The notes beneath the pieces are model-generated. The model saw only the letters and a program-made list of their open reading frames with translations, did not search any database and was not told where the DNA came from. Below are positions 42,572 through 51,377 of a stretch of DNA of 59,353 bases, piece after piece; positions within the stretch are counted from its first letter, which is position 1; every line of letters begins with the position of its first letter. This DNA is from Streptomyces beihaiensis. GTDB taxonomy: Bacteria; Actinomycetota; Actinomycetes; Streptomycetales; Streptomycetaceae. A program made the translations under genes and the position numbers. The stretch covers positions 1 to 59,353 of the forward strand of contig NZ_JAPHNL010000200.1 in NCBI RefSeq assembly GCF_026274175.1, given 5' to 3'.

Positions 42572-44359
42572 ATGGGAGATACACGGACAAGCGCCATGGT
42601 CTCGGGGCGCGCCGCCGCCTTCGCCGTCTGGTACCTCCGCAGCGTCACCTTCCTCGACCTCCTCGGCGCCGTCTGGGCCTCCTTCGGCAACGACCTGCGC
42701 CGCCACAGCGAGGCGGACTACTTCACCCCGTACCTGCTCGCCGCGGGCTTCTCCTCCGCCACCGTCGCCTGGTTCCTGTCCATCACGATGCGCCGCCGCA
42801 AACGAGCCGCGTGGATTCTCAACCTCGCCCTCAGCGGCCTGTTCCTCGCGTTGTTCGCCATCGCGGTGGCAGTGGCGCCCGACGTCCGCCGCCGTCCGCA
42901 GAACTGGATCTCGCTGGCCCTGACCGCCGCGTTCGTCGCCGCCCTGCTGCTGGGCCGCCGCGAGTTCTACGCCAAGGGCGACCGCTCGAACCCGAAGCTG
43001 GCGGCCGCCGTGGGCGTCGGCGGGCTGCTCGCCTCCTCGCTCCTCGCCGCGTTCCTGGTCAGCGTCACCAACCAGGCCCACGAACCGCGCCGTTCGGCGT
43101 TCCTCGACCACTGGCGCTACGGCGCGCTGCGGCTCGTCTCGATCGCGGCGAGCGACACACGCTTCCCCGGCATCGCCGTGCCGAACTGGGTCGACGTCGT
43201 CATCAACGTCCTCTCCACCGCGTTGCTCGTCGCCGTCGTCCACTGCGCGTTCCGCTCCCGCCGCGCCGTGGACCCGCTCACCGGCCACGACGAGTCGCGC
43301 CTTCGCGCCCTGCTGGCCAAGGACGGCGAGCGCGACTCGCTCGGCTACTTCGCGCTGCGCCGCGAGAAGAGCGTCGTCTGGTCGCCGTCCGGCAAGGCGG
43401 CGGTGGCGTACCGCGTCGTCGGCGGGGTCTCGCTCGCCTCCGGCGACCCGCTCGGCGACCCGGAGGCATGGCCGGGCGCGATCGAGCCCTGGCTGGCCGA
43501 GGCGCGGGCGCACGGCTGGCTGCCCGCCGTGATGGGCGCCGGCGAGGCGGCGGGCGCGGTGTACGCGCGGCACGGTCTCGACGCGCTGGAACTCGGCGAC
43601 GAGGCCATCGTGACACTGTCGGCCGAAGGCGGCGCCGCCGGGCAGCACTTCACGCTGGAGGGCCGGTCGATGCGCGCCGTCCGCCAGGCGTACCACCGCG
43701 TCGAGCGCGCGGGGTACACCGTCCGCATCCGCCGCCACGAGGACATCCCCGAGGACGAGATGACGTATCTGCTGCGCCGCGCCGACGACTGGCGCGACGG
43801 CGCCACCGAGCGCGGCTTCTCCATGGCGCTGGGGCGGCTCGGCGACCCGGCCGACGGCCGGTGCGTGATGCTCGAATGCACCGACGCCGACGGCGAGTTG
43901 CGGGCGCTGCTCTCGTTCGTGCCATGGGGACGACGGGGACTCTCCCTCGACCTGATGCGGCGTGACCGGGGCGCGGGCAACGGGCTGATGGAGTTCACCG
44001 TCATCGAACTCCTGCGGCGGGCGGGGGAGATCGGCGTCACACAGGTGTCGCTCAACTTCGCGATGTTCCGCTCCGTCTTCGAACGCGGTGCGCGGCTCGG
44101 CGCGGGCCCGGTGCTGCGCCTGTGGCGCTCACTGCTCACCTTCTTCTCACGGTGGTGGCAGATCGAATCGCTCTACCGGGCCAACGCCAAGTACCGGCCC
44201 GTCTGGGAACCACGCTTCCTTCTCTTCGAGAAGAGCTCCGACCTTCCGCGCATCGGCATCGCGTCCGCGCGGGCCGAGGGCTTCCTCGGACTGCCCGGAC
44301 TGCCCGGACTGCCCGGACGGCCGCGCGGGCCACGGCCCGGACAACTGGAGCGCCGCTGA
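42572..44359 (+). CDS. MprF-like membrane protein with DUF2156/phosphatidylglycerol lysyltransferase domain
   Basis: A 595-residue protein with about six N-terminal transmembrane helices (residues 1-215) and a GNAT-like DUF2156 domain in the rest, with VYARHGLDALELGDEAIV, MRAVRQAYHRVERAGYTV and LSLDLMRRDRGAGNGLMEF. Family members transfer amino acids from tRNA to lipids or a similar acceptor, reducing surface charge; this one is short in the membrane part, so the substrate is uncertain. TATGCT (42560-42565) ends 6 nt before the ATG, with no ribosome site. A repeated LPGLPG tail precedes the stop. The next gene starts at TGATG. Confidence 0.88.
   Translation: MGDTRTSAMVSGRAAAFAVWYLRSVTFLDLLGAVWASFGNDLRRHSEADYFTPYLLAAGFSSATVAWFLSITMRRRKRAAWILNLALSGLFLALFAIAVAVAPDVRRRPQNWISLALTAAFVAALLLGRREFYAKGDRSNPKLAAAVGVGGLLASSLLAAFLVSVTNQAHEPRRSAFLDHWRYGALRLVSIAASDTRFPGIAVPNWVDVVINVLSTALLVAVVHCAFRSRRAVDPLTGHDESRLRALLAKDGERDSLGYFALRREKSVVWSPSGKAAVAYRVVGGVSLASGDPLGDPEAWPGAIEPWLAEARAHGWLPAVMGAGEAAGAVYARHGLDALELGDEAIVTLSAEGGAAGQHFTLEGRSMRAVRQAYHRVERAGYTVRIRRHEDIPEDEMTYLLRRADDWRDGATERGFSMALGRLGDPADGRCVMLECTDADGELRALLSFVPWGRRGLSLDLMRRDRGAGNGLMEFTVIELLRRAGEIGVTQVSLNFAMFRSVFERGARLGAGPVLRLWRSLLTFFSRWWQIESLYRANAKYRPVWEPRFLLFEKSSDLPRIGIASARAEGFLGLPGLPGLPGRPRGPRPGQLERR
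44286..44320 (+). repeat. 9-bp array encoding an LPG repeat
   Basis: Four units of CTGCCCGGA near the end of the MprF-like gene encode a Leu-Pro-Gly tail. No function is evident. Confidence 0.8.
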
Positions 44360-45060
44360 TGCGCACCGCGCGCGCGTGGGCGCGCAAGGAGTGGGGACCG
44401 CTGTACACCGCCGTACGCGACGGGCTCGCGCAGCGGGGCTGGCGCGCGGTGGGGATGACGCTGGCCGCGGTGTGCCTGACGGCGCTGCTGCAGTACGTGC
44501 AGAACCAGTCCTGGGGTTACCAGTTCGTGCAGGACGTCGGGTCGGTCCGGGCCGAGGAGCCGTTGTGGCTCGCGCTGCTGCGCACCCCGCTGTCGCTGTT
44601 CGTGCCCGCCCTCGACCTGCCCGTGTGGGGCGCGCTCGGCCAGATCCTCGTGGTGTTCGGCATCGCGGAGATCTGCCTGGGCCGCCTGCGCACGCTCGTC
44701 ATCGCCTACGCGGCGACGCTCGCGGGAACGCTGTACGCGCGCGTGGGCATCGCCGTCGGCCCCGGCGGCGGCTTCGGGCTCCCGGCCTCGGACGCGCAGG
44801 TCGTGGACACCGGCCCGTCGGCGGCCGTCGTCGGGCTCGCGGTCTTCGTGTGCTGGCGGTACGGGGCCCGGTTCACGGCGGCGCTGGTCGCCCTCACCAT
44901 GGTCGGCGAGTGCGTGATCGAGCCCAACCTGGCGGGCAAGGAGCACCTGGCCGCGGTCGTCGCCGCCGTCGTCCTGCTCGCCGTGCCCATCCTGCGCGGC
45001 CAGGACCGGGTCCGGGGCAGGGGCCGGGGCAGGGACCGGCGCAGCACCACGGCGGGTTAA
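44359..45060 (+). CDS. Rhomboid-like membrane protein
   Basis: A 233-residue protein with about six hydrophobic segments. TGPSAAVVG near residue 155 resembles the rhomboid GxSx serine site and a histidine in GKEHLAAVV fits the partner position, so it may be an active rhomboid, but the HxxxN element in the second helix is missing, so a pseudo-protease is possible. Its start overlaps the MprF-like stop (TGATG), so they are coupled and may act on the same membrane substrates. A Gly/Arg-rich tail follows the last helix. Confidence 0.75.
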   Translation: MRTARAWARKEWGPLYTAVRDGLAQRGWRAVGMTLAAVCLTALLQYVQNQSWGYQFVQDVGSVRAEEPLWLALLRTPLSLFVPALDLPVWGALGQILVVFGIAEICLGRLRTLVIAYAATLAGTLYARVGIAVGPGGGFGLPASDAQVVDTGPSAAVVGLAVFVCWRYGARFTAALVALTMVGECVIEPNLAGKEHLAAVVAAVVLLAVPILRGQDRVRGRGRGRDRRSTTAG

Positions 45061-45069
45061 CCTCCCCCG

Positions 45070-45870
45070 GTGTCCGCGACCACTCCCGAGTCATCCCGCG
45101 CCTCCCTGTCCGACGGCATACGTTTCGCCTTCGGCACGCTCACCGTCCTGCCCGTCACGGTCGCCCGCTGGGACCGCGCCGCCGCCCGCACCGGCATGCT
45201 GTGCGCCCCGCTGGCCGGTCTGGCCGTCGGTGCCGCGGCCGGGGCGCTCGGCGGCGCGCTGTCACTCCTCGGCGCGGGGGCGCTGCTCGCGGCCGTGGCC
45301 GCGGTCGCCGTCCCCGCCGCGCTCACCCGGGGGCTGCACCTGGACGGGCTCGCGGACGTGGCGGACGGGCTCGGCAGCAACAAGCCCGCCGAGGACGCGC
45401 TGCGCATCATGAAGCAGTCGGACATCGGCCCGTTCGGCGTGGTCACCCTGGTGCTCGCGCTCTTCGCCCAGGTCGCCGCCCTCGACCGGCTGTTCACGGA
45501 CTCGTGGGCACGCGGCGCCGTCGGCGCGGTGCTCTGCGCGGTGACGGCCCGCCTCGCCCTGACGCTCGCCTCACGCGAGGGCGTGCCCGCCGCGCGGCCG
45601 GAGGGGCTGGGGGCCGCGGTCGCCCAGGCAGTGCCGCGGGGGGCGGCCTTCGCCGTGGGCGCGGTGGCCGCGGCGGTGGCGGCGGCCGTCCGTCTGCCCG
45701 GGGGCCCGGCCGACTCCGTGCGCGCCGCCGCGGCCGTCGTACTGGGCTGCGCCGCGGGCGAGTTGACGGTGCGTCGCTGCACGCGGCGGCTCGGCGGTGT
45801 GACCGGCGACGTGTTCGGCGCGGTGGCCGAGACGGCCGCGACGGCGGCACTTGTCGTGCTGGCCCTGTAG
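45070..45870 (+). CDS. cobS: Adenosylcobinamide-GDP ribazoletransferase (cobalamin synthase)
   Basis: A 266-residue polytopic enzyme that joins adenosylcobinamide-GDP with alpha-ribazole to complete cobalamin. The conserved LHLDGLADVADGLGSNK and the downstream MKQSDIGPFGV are intact, and about seven hydrophobic helices follow. The GTG is 10 bp from the previous stop, with TAACCT (45058-45063) ending exactly 6 nt upstream, giving both a possible own leaderless start and readthrough from upstream. It works after CobU and CobT products meet. Confidence 0.94.
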   Translation: MSATTPESSRASLSDGIRFAFGTLTVLPVTVARWDRAAARTGMLCAPLAGLAVGAAAGALGGALSLLGAGALLAAVAAVAVPAALTRGLHLDGLADVADGLGSNKPAEDALRIMKQSDIGPFGVVTLVLALFAQVAALDRLFTDSWARGAVGAVLCAVTARLALTLASREGVPAARPEGLGAAVAQAVPRGAAFAVGAVAAAVAAAVRLPGGPADSVRAAAAVVLGCAAGELTVRRCTRRLGGVTGDVFGAVAETAATAALVVLAL

Positions 45871-45972
45871 GGCACACTCACGCGCACGGGCGTAGGGTCT
45901 GTGCGCGGGCCGCCAACCCCACGGCCCACCGGCAATGAAGCCACCCACCGATGAAAGAGGGACCTCACCACC

Positions 45973-47523
45973 GTGACTGCTCTGACTCTCAGCACCGCCG
46001 CGGCCTCCGGACTGCGCGCCGACGCGATCGTCGTCGGCGTCGTCAAGGGCGACAAGGGCCCGGTCGTGGCACCTGGCGCGGAGGCCGTGGACCAGGCGTT
46101 CGACGGCAGCCTCGCGTCCGTCCTGGAGACCCTCGGCGCCACCGGCGGCGAGGGCGAGGTGACCAAGCTGCCCGCGCCCTCCGGCTTCAAGGCGCCGGTC
46201 GTGCTGGCGGTCGGCCTGGGCAGCGAGCCCGACGGCGACGGAACCGACGGCGAGAGGGCCGGGGCGTACGGCACGGAGACGCTGCGCCGCGCCGCCGGCG
46301 TGGCCGCCCGCGCGCTGGCCGGTTCGAAGAAGGCCGCGTTCGCGCTGCCCGTCGAGGACGCCGAGGCCGCCGGGGCGATCACGGAGGGCGTGCTGCTCGG
46401 CTCGTACTCCTTCGACGCGTACAAGGAATCGTCGAAGAAGCCGCAGGACGCGAAGAACGCTCAGGCGCCGCTCGCCGAGGCGGCCCTGCTCGGCGGCAAG
46501 CCGCGCGACAAGGCATACAAGGCGGCCGTCGAGCGCGCCCGCGCGGTGGCCGAGGAGCTCAACCGCGCGCGTGACCTCGTCAACACCCCGCCCAACGACC
46601 TGAACCCGGAGGCCTTCGCCGCCGTCGCGCAGGCCGCGGGCAAGGAGCACGGCATCAAGGTGCAGGTGCTCGACGAGAAGGCGCTCACCAAGGGCGGCTA
46701 CGGTGGCATCCTCGGTGTCGGCGCCGGCTCGGCGTCGGGACCGCGTCTGGTGAAGCTCTCGTACACGAGCTCCAAGGCGGACAAGCACCTGGCGCTCGTC
46801 GGCAAGGGCATCACGTACGACTCGGGCGGCATCTCGCTCAAGCCGGCCGGGCACAACGAGACGATGAAGTGCGACATGGCCGGCGCCGCCGCCGTGTTCG
46901 CGGCGGTCGTCGCCGCCGCCCGCCTCGGCCTGGACGTCAACGTGACGGGCTGGCTGGCGCTGGCCGAGAACATGCCGTCGGGTTCGGCCACCCGTCCGGG
47001 TGACGTCCTGCGCATGTACTCCGGCAAGACCGTCGAGGTGCTCAACACGGACGCCGAGGGCCGCCTGGTGCTCGCCGACGCCCTCGCCAAGGCATCCGAG
47101 GAGAACCCCGACGCGATCGTGGACGTGGCGACGCTGACCGGCGCCATGGTGCTCGCGCTCGGCAGCCGCACGTTCGGCGTGATGTCCAACGACGACGCGT
47201 TCCGCGCGGCGATCAACGACGCGGCCGACGAGGTCGGCGAGCCGTCCTGGCCGATGCCGCTCCCGGCCCACCTGCGCAAGGCCATGGACTCCCCCACCGC
47301 CGACATCGCCAACATGGGTGAGCGGATGGGCGGCGGCCTGGTCGCCGGTCTGTTCCTGAAGGAGTTCGTCGGCGAGGGCATCACCTGGGCCCACCTCGAC
47401 ATCGCGGGCCCCGCCTTCAACGAGGCCGCGCCGTTCGGGTACACCCCGAAGGGCGGTACGGGCTCCGCGGTGCGCACCCTGGTCCGCCTCGCGGAGCGCA
47501 CGGCCGCGGGCGACCTCGGCTGA
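45973..47523 (+). CDS. pepA: Leucyl aminopeptidase
   Basis: A 516-residue M17 aminopeptidase, normally a hexamer with two metal ions. The signature NTDAEGRLVLADAL is intact, along with the metal ligands in GKGITYDSGGISLK and MKCDMAGAAAVF. It releases N-terminal residues from peptides in the cytosol. The GTG at 45973 follows AGAGGGA. It ends at a strong hairpin before lpd. About 320 bp before the lpd start hold that terminator and presumably the lpd promoter. Confidence 0.95.
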   Translation: MTALTLSTAAASGLRADAIVVGVVKGDKGPVVAPGAEAVDQAFDGSLASVLETLGATGGEGEVTKLPAPSGFKAPVVLAVGLGSEPDGDGTDGERAGAYGTETLRRAAGVAARALAGSKKAAFALPVEDAEAAGAITEGVLLGSYSFDAYKESSKKPQDAKNAQAPLAEAALLGGKPRDKAYKAAVERARAVAEELNRARDLVNTPPNDLNPEAFAAVAQAAGKEHGIKVQVLDEKALTKGGYGGILGVGAGSASGPRLVKLSYTSSKADKHLALVGKGITYDSGGISLKPAGHNETMKCDMAGAAAVFAAVVAAARLGLDVNVTGWLALAENMPSGSATRPGDVLRMYSGKTVEVLNTDAEGRLVLADALAKASEENPDAIVDVATLTGAMVLALGSRTFGVMSNDDAFRAAINDAADEVGEPSWPMPLPAHLRKAMDSPTADIANMGERMGGGLVAGLFLKEFVGEGITWAHLDIAGPAFNEAAPFGYTPKGGTGSAVRTLVRLAERTAAGDLG

Positions 47524-47539
47524 GACGGTCCGCTTTCGC

Positions 47540-47574
47540 GCACGGCCCCGGGTGCACACCGCCCGGGGCCGTGC
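47540..47574 (+). terminator. Terminator after pepA
   Basis: A perfect 13-bp stem (GCACGGCCCCGGG / CCCGGGGCCGTGC) with a 9-nt loop, 17 bp past the stop. The rest of the gap to 47844 holds nothing I can assign, except an SD site at its right end. Confidence 0.9.
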
Positions 47575-47844
47575 CCGTGCGAGCCGTTCGCTCTCGACGA
47601 AACAAGCCGAAACGCCGCGAATCCAGCGCGCCCGTTCCGTCCTTCCTCACCCGCTTCCCACTCGTTTCCGGTGTAACAGGCGTCTCACACCCCGGCCCGA
47701 CGTCCCGCATGCCTTCGACAAGTGCGAGGATGGGGGGCGGCAGGACAGGGCCCCTACCGAGGGCCGAAGAACGAGCGGCCGAACACCAGCCGCCGACCGG
47801 TCAGCGAAGACCGGCGAACGGCGCACATGCATGGAGGACGTGAC

Positions 47845-49233
47845 GTGGCGAACGACGCCAGCACCGTTTTCGACCTAGTGATCCTCGGCGGTGGCAGTGG
47901 CGGTTATGCCGCGGCCCTGCGCGGAGCGCAGCTGGGCCTGGACGTCGCCCTGATCGAGAAGAACAAGCTCGGCGGCACCTGCCTGCACAACGGTTGCATC
48001 CCGACGAAGGCCCTGCTGCACGCGGGCGAGATCGCCGACCAGGCCCGCGAGGCGGACCAGTTCGGTGTGAAGACCACCTTCGAGGGCATCGACATCGCGG
48101 CCGTCCACAAGTACAAGGACGACGTGATCTCCGGGCTCTACAAGGGCCTGCAGGGTCTCGTCGCCTCCCGCAAGGTGACGTACATCGAGGGCGAGGGCCG
48201 GCTCTCCTCGCCGACCTCCGTCGACGTGAACGGCCGGCGCGTCCAGGGCCGCCACGTCCTCCTGGCGACCGGCTCCGTGCCGCGTTCGCTGCCCGGCCTG
48301 GAGATCGACGGCAACCGCATCATCTCCTCGGACCACGCCCTGAAGCTGGACCGCGTGCCCAAGAGCGCGATCGTGCTCGGCGGCGGTGTCATCGGCGTCG
48401 AGTTCGCCTCCGCCTGGAAGTCCTTCGGCACCGACGTGACCGTGGTCGAGGGCCTCAAGCACCTCGTCCCGGTCGAGGACGAGAACAGCTCCAAGCTCCT
48501 GGAGCGCGCCTTCCGCAAGCGCGGCATCAAGTTCAACCTCGGCACGTTCTTCGAGAAGGCCGAGTACACGCAGGACGGTGTCCGCGTGACCCTCGCCGAC
48601 GGCAAGACCTTCGAGGCCGAGCTCCTCCTGGTCGCCATCGGCCGCGGCCCGGTCTCGCAGGGCCTGGGCTACGAGGAGCAGGGCGTCGCGATGGACCGCG
48701 GCTACGTCCTGGTCGACGAGTACATGCAGACCAACGTGCCGACCATCTCGGCCGTCGGTGACCTGGTCCCGACCCTCCAGCTCGCGCACGTCGGCTTCGC
48801 CGAGGGCATCCTGGTGGCCGAGCGCCTGGCGGGCCTGAAGGTCGTCCCGGTCGACTACGACGGCGTGCCGCGCGTGACCTACTGCCACCCAGAGGTCGCC
48901 TCCGTCGGTATCACCGAGGCCAAGGCCAAGGAGATCTACGGCGCGGACAAGGTCGTGGCTCTGAAGTACAACCTGGCGGGCAACGGCAAGTCCAAGATCC
49001 TCAAGACCGCGGGTGAGATCAAGCTCGTCCAGGTCAAGGACGGTGCCGTCGTCGGCGTCCACATGGTCGGCGACCGTATGGGCGAGCAGGTCGGAGAGGC
49101 CCAGCTGATCTACAACTGGGAGGCGCTGCCGGCCGAGGTGGCCCAGCTCATCCACGCCCACCCGACCCAGAACGAGGCGATGGGCGAGGCCCACCTGGCC
49201 CTCGCGGGCAAGCCGCTGCACTCGCACGACTGA
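47845..49233 (+). CDS. lpdA: Dihydrolipoamide dehydrogenase (E3)
   Basis: A 462-residue FAD disulfide reductase serving the 2-oxoacid dehydrogenase complexes. The FAD site is DLVILGGGSGGYAAAL, the redox disulfide is in GGTCLHNGCIPTKALL, the NAD site around SAIVLGGGVIGVEFAS, and the catalytic His in IHAHPTQNEAMGEAH. The GTG at 47845 follows GGAGG by 7 nt. It is followed 108 bp later by sucB, its E2 partner, which in this assembly is truncated. Confidence 0.96.
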   Translation: MANDASTVFDLVILGGGSGGYAAALRGAQLGLDVALIEKNKLGGTCLHNGCIPTKALLHAGEIADQAREADQFGVKTTFEGIDIAAVHKYKDDVISGLYKGLQGLVASRKVTYIEGEGRLSSPTSVDVNGRRVQGRHVLLATGSVPRSLPGLEIDGNRIISSDHALKLDRVPKSAIVLGGGVIGVEFASAWKSFGTDVTVVEGLKHLVPVEDENSSKLLERAFRKRGIKFNLGTFFEKAEYTQDGVRVTLADGKTFEAELLLVAIGRGPVSQGLGYEEQGVAMDRGYVLVDEYMQTNVPTISAVGDLVPTLQLAHVGFAEGILVAERLAGLKVVPVDYDGVPRVTYCHPEVASVGITEAKAKEIYGADKVVALKYNLAGNGKSKILKTAGEIKLVQVKDGAVVGVHMVGDRMGEQVGEAQLIYNWEALPAEVAQLIHAHPTQNEAMGEAHLALAGKPLHSHD

Positions 49234-49341
49234 CCTGGCACGGCTTTTCCGCCTGTCGCCCCTGGGCGCGACGACCGACCCCACAGACTTTCGCACTACA
49301 CCGTTTCCCGTAGTGCACATTCGTAAGGAGCAACAGAAACC

Positions 49342-49633
49342 ATGGCGGTTTCCGTATCCCTTCCGGCGCTCGGTGAGAGCGTCACCGAGGGCACTGTCAC
49401 CCGCTGGCTGAAGGCCGAGGGCGAGCGCGTCGAGGTCGACGAGCCGCTGCTCGAGGTGTCGACCGACAAGGTCGACACCGAGATCCCCTCGCCCGCCGCC
49501 GGCGTTCTCGCCTCCATCAAGGTCGCCGAGGACGAGACGGTCGAGGTCGGCGCCGAGCTCGCCGTCATCGACGACGGCTCCGGCGCCCCGGCCTCGGCTC
49601 CGGCCCCGGCCGCCGCCGAGGCCCCCGCCCCGC
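49342..49633 (+). pseudogene. sucB: sucB (dihydrolipoyl succinyltransferase E2), 5' fragment with first lipoyl domain only
   Basis: The start has AAGGAG and gives [17 protein letters not shown], a classic E2 beginning. Residues 1-80 are a complete lipoyl domain with Lys43 in [11 protein letters not shown]. The Ala/Pro linker begins at about 85, but near residue 97 the frame runs into the reverse complement of a secreted protein gene and stays open to 50154 with no further lipoyl, E1/E3-binding or catalytic domain. A normal Streptomyces E2 is near 600 residues with a catalytic HxxxD domain. So the E2 activity is absent here. Either the gene was broken by recombination in the linker or the assembly joined two distant regions; a full copy elsewhere would distinguish these. 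Confidence 0.85.
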
Positions 49634-50099
49634 CACCCGCGGCGACGTGTACCGTCCCGGTCACCTTGGCGTCCTCGCCGTCGCAGGCCACGGTGATCCG
49701 GTGGTCGCCGGGCCCCGCCGACGACTTGACCCGCGCCTCGGCGACGAGAACGGGCTGGTCGTCCGTGGCCGGGGGCGCGAGCACGGCGGGCGCCACGAAC
49801 GCGTCGGACCCGGCCCGCCCCGCCGCGTCCCGGCACCCGCTCACCCGCAGCTCGACATCGGTACCGGGGGCGGCGTCCCGCGGGCTCACCACGACGCCGC
49901 GCCCGTGGACCCCACCGCCTCCGGCACGGACACCAGCACCGGCACCGGCACCGGCACCGGCACCGGCACCGGCACCGGCACCACCGAAGCCGCCCGCGCC
50001 GCCCGCGCCCCCGGCTGCCATGACGGCGACCGGGGGCACGGTCACCAGTACGACGACGGCCGCCCCTGCGGCACGTACGGTGAGCAGACCTGCACGCAT
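49634..50099 (-). pseudogene. Secreted Ig-like protein, 5' fragment truncated at the sucB junction
   Basis: The ATG at 50099 follows AGGAGG, a perfect ribosome site. The first ~30 residues ([24 protein letters not shown]) are a signal peptide. A Gly/Ala repeat of about 40 residues from an ACCGGC array follows, then an Ig-like domain ([31 protein letters not shown]) ending near TGTVHVA. Beyond that the reading frame continues into the antisense of the sucB lipoyl domain, so its own C-terminus, probably a linker and perhaps a sortase signal, is missing. It and sucB were cut by the same junction. Confidence 0.78.
49932..49982. repeat. ACCGGC hexanucleotide array
   Basis: Eight or more near-perfect units encode Gly-Ala (minus strand) between the signal peptide and the Ig-like domain of the truncated secreted protein. 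Confidence 0.9.
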
Positions 50100-50162
50100 C
50101 GTGAACCTCCTGATATCCGCAGGTTCACGCGCCACCCCGCACTCCGCATCCTGAGCGCCCCC

Positions 50163-50262
50163 GCACGAGCGGGTTCCGGGCTCCATCGCACGAGCGGGTT
50201 CCGGGGGCCACCGCACGAGCGGGTTCCGGGGGCCACCGCACGAGCGGGTTCCGGGGGCCACC
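50163..50262. repeat. Four tandem copies of a 25-bp unit
   Basis: Unit GCACGAGCGGGTTCCGGGGG plus CCACC is repeated four times; three copies are identical and the first has changes near its end. It lies in the spacer between the truncated secreted protein and the HAD phosphatase. The unit resembles no known attachment or binding site that I can name. Confidence 0.92.
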
Positions 50263-50346
50263 GCTGGGCATTCGCACAAGAGCCATCGGCGGACGGGGCT
50301 GCATACGATGGCGGTCCGTAGATCGACAGGCTAGGAGTCCGTACGC

Positions 50347-51141
50347 ATGACAGAGCCACGCACGACCGAGCCCAGGCCCATCGCATCGTGGCTGACCGAC
50401 ATGGACGGCGTGCTGATGCACGAGGGTGTGCCGATCCCCGGCGCGGACGCCTTCATCAAGAAGCTGCGCGACTCCGGCAAGCCGTTCCTCGTCCTGACCA
50501 ACAACTCGATGTACACGGCCCGTGACCTGCACGCCCGCCTGAACCGTATCGGCATCGAGGTGCCGGTGGAGAACATCTGGACCTCCGCCCTCGCCACGGC
50601 CCGGTTCGTCGCGAGCCAGCGGCCGAACGGCACCGCGTACGTGATCGGCGAGGCCGGCCTGACGACGGCGCTGCACGAGACGGGGTACATCCTCAGCGAC
50701 GTCGACCCGGACTTCGTGATCCTCGGCGAGACCCGTACGTACTCCTTCGAGGCGCTCACCAAGGCGATCCGGCTGATCAACAACGGCGCCCGGTTCATCG
50801 CCACCAACCCGGACAACACCGGCCCCTCCACGGAGGGTGTGCTGCCCGCGACGGGGTCGGTGGCGGCGCTGATCACCAAGGCGACCGGCAAGGAACCGTA
50901 CTTCGTGGGCAAGCCGAACCCACTGATGATGCGGACGGGCCTGAACGCGATCGGCGCGCACTCCGAGTCCAGCGCCATGATCGGCGACCGGATGGACACG
51001 GACGTGCTGGCCGGGCTTGAGGCCGGCATGACGACGTTCCTGGTCCTGACCGGTTTGACGACCGAGGCAGAGCTGGACCGCTTCCCGTTCCGCCCGACGC
51101 AGGTCGTGGACTCGATCGCGGACCTCGTCGACCTGGTGTGA
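50347..51141 (+). CDS. HAD-IIA (NagD-like) phosphatase
   Basis: A 264-residue HAD hydrolase with the IIA cap. The nucleophile is in [14 protein letters not shown], motif II in [12 protein letters not shown], the lysine in GKPNPLMM and motif IV in [13 protein letters not shown]. Members dephosphorylate sugar phosphates or nucleotides; this one is of the NagD/AraL group with unknown substrate. The ATG follows AGGAG by about 10 nt. It lies just after the junction region and is intact. Confidence 0.93.
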   Translation: MTEPRTTEPRPIASWLTDMDGVLMHEGVPIPGADAFIKKLRDSGKPFLVLTNNSMYTARDLHARLNRIGIEVPVENIWTSALATARFVASQRPNGTAYVIGEAGLTTALHETGYILSDVDPDFVILGETRTYSFEALTKAIRLINNGARFIATNPDNTGPSTEGVLPATGSVAALITKATGKEPYFVGKPNPLMMRTGLNAIGAHSESSAMIGDRMDTDVLAGLEAGMTTFLVLTGLTTEAELDRFPFRPTQVVDSIADLVDLV

Positions 51142-51170
51142 CGGACGTCCTCAGGACCTTGCCGCCGGGC

Positions 51171-51375
51171 GGTACTGGCACCGGCGGCGGGACCGGTACT
51201 GGTTTCGGTACTCGTTTCGGTCTCGGTACCGGTACTGGTCTCGGTACTGGTCTCGGTCTCGGTACTGCTACCGGTACTGGTACCGGTCTCGGTCCCGGTG
51301 CCGGTACCCGGTCTCGGTCCCGGTACCAGCCTCGGCCTCGGGCTGGGTCTCGGTCCCGGCCTCGGTCTCGGACGG
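51171..51375. repeat. Hexanucleotide array (GGTACT/GGTCTC)
   Basis: About 200 bp of imperfect GGTACT, GGTCTC and GGTCCC units between the HAD and LAxTG genes. It can be read as Gly-Thr/Gly-Leu on the plus strand, but that frame has no ribosome site or domain, so I treat it as a non-coding expanded array or the remains of a repeat-rich gene tail. Confidence 0.85.
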
Positions 51376-51377
51376 GG

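Noticed and set aside
49342-50154. A genuine new 270-residue lipoyl-PT-rich protein
   Set aside because: The second half is the exact antisense of a secreted gene with a perfect RBS and signal peptide, so it is better read as a junction of two truncated genes.
50163-50262. CRISPR array
   Set aside because: Units are directly adjacent 25-bp repeats with no spacers and no cas genes nearby.
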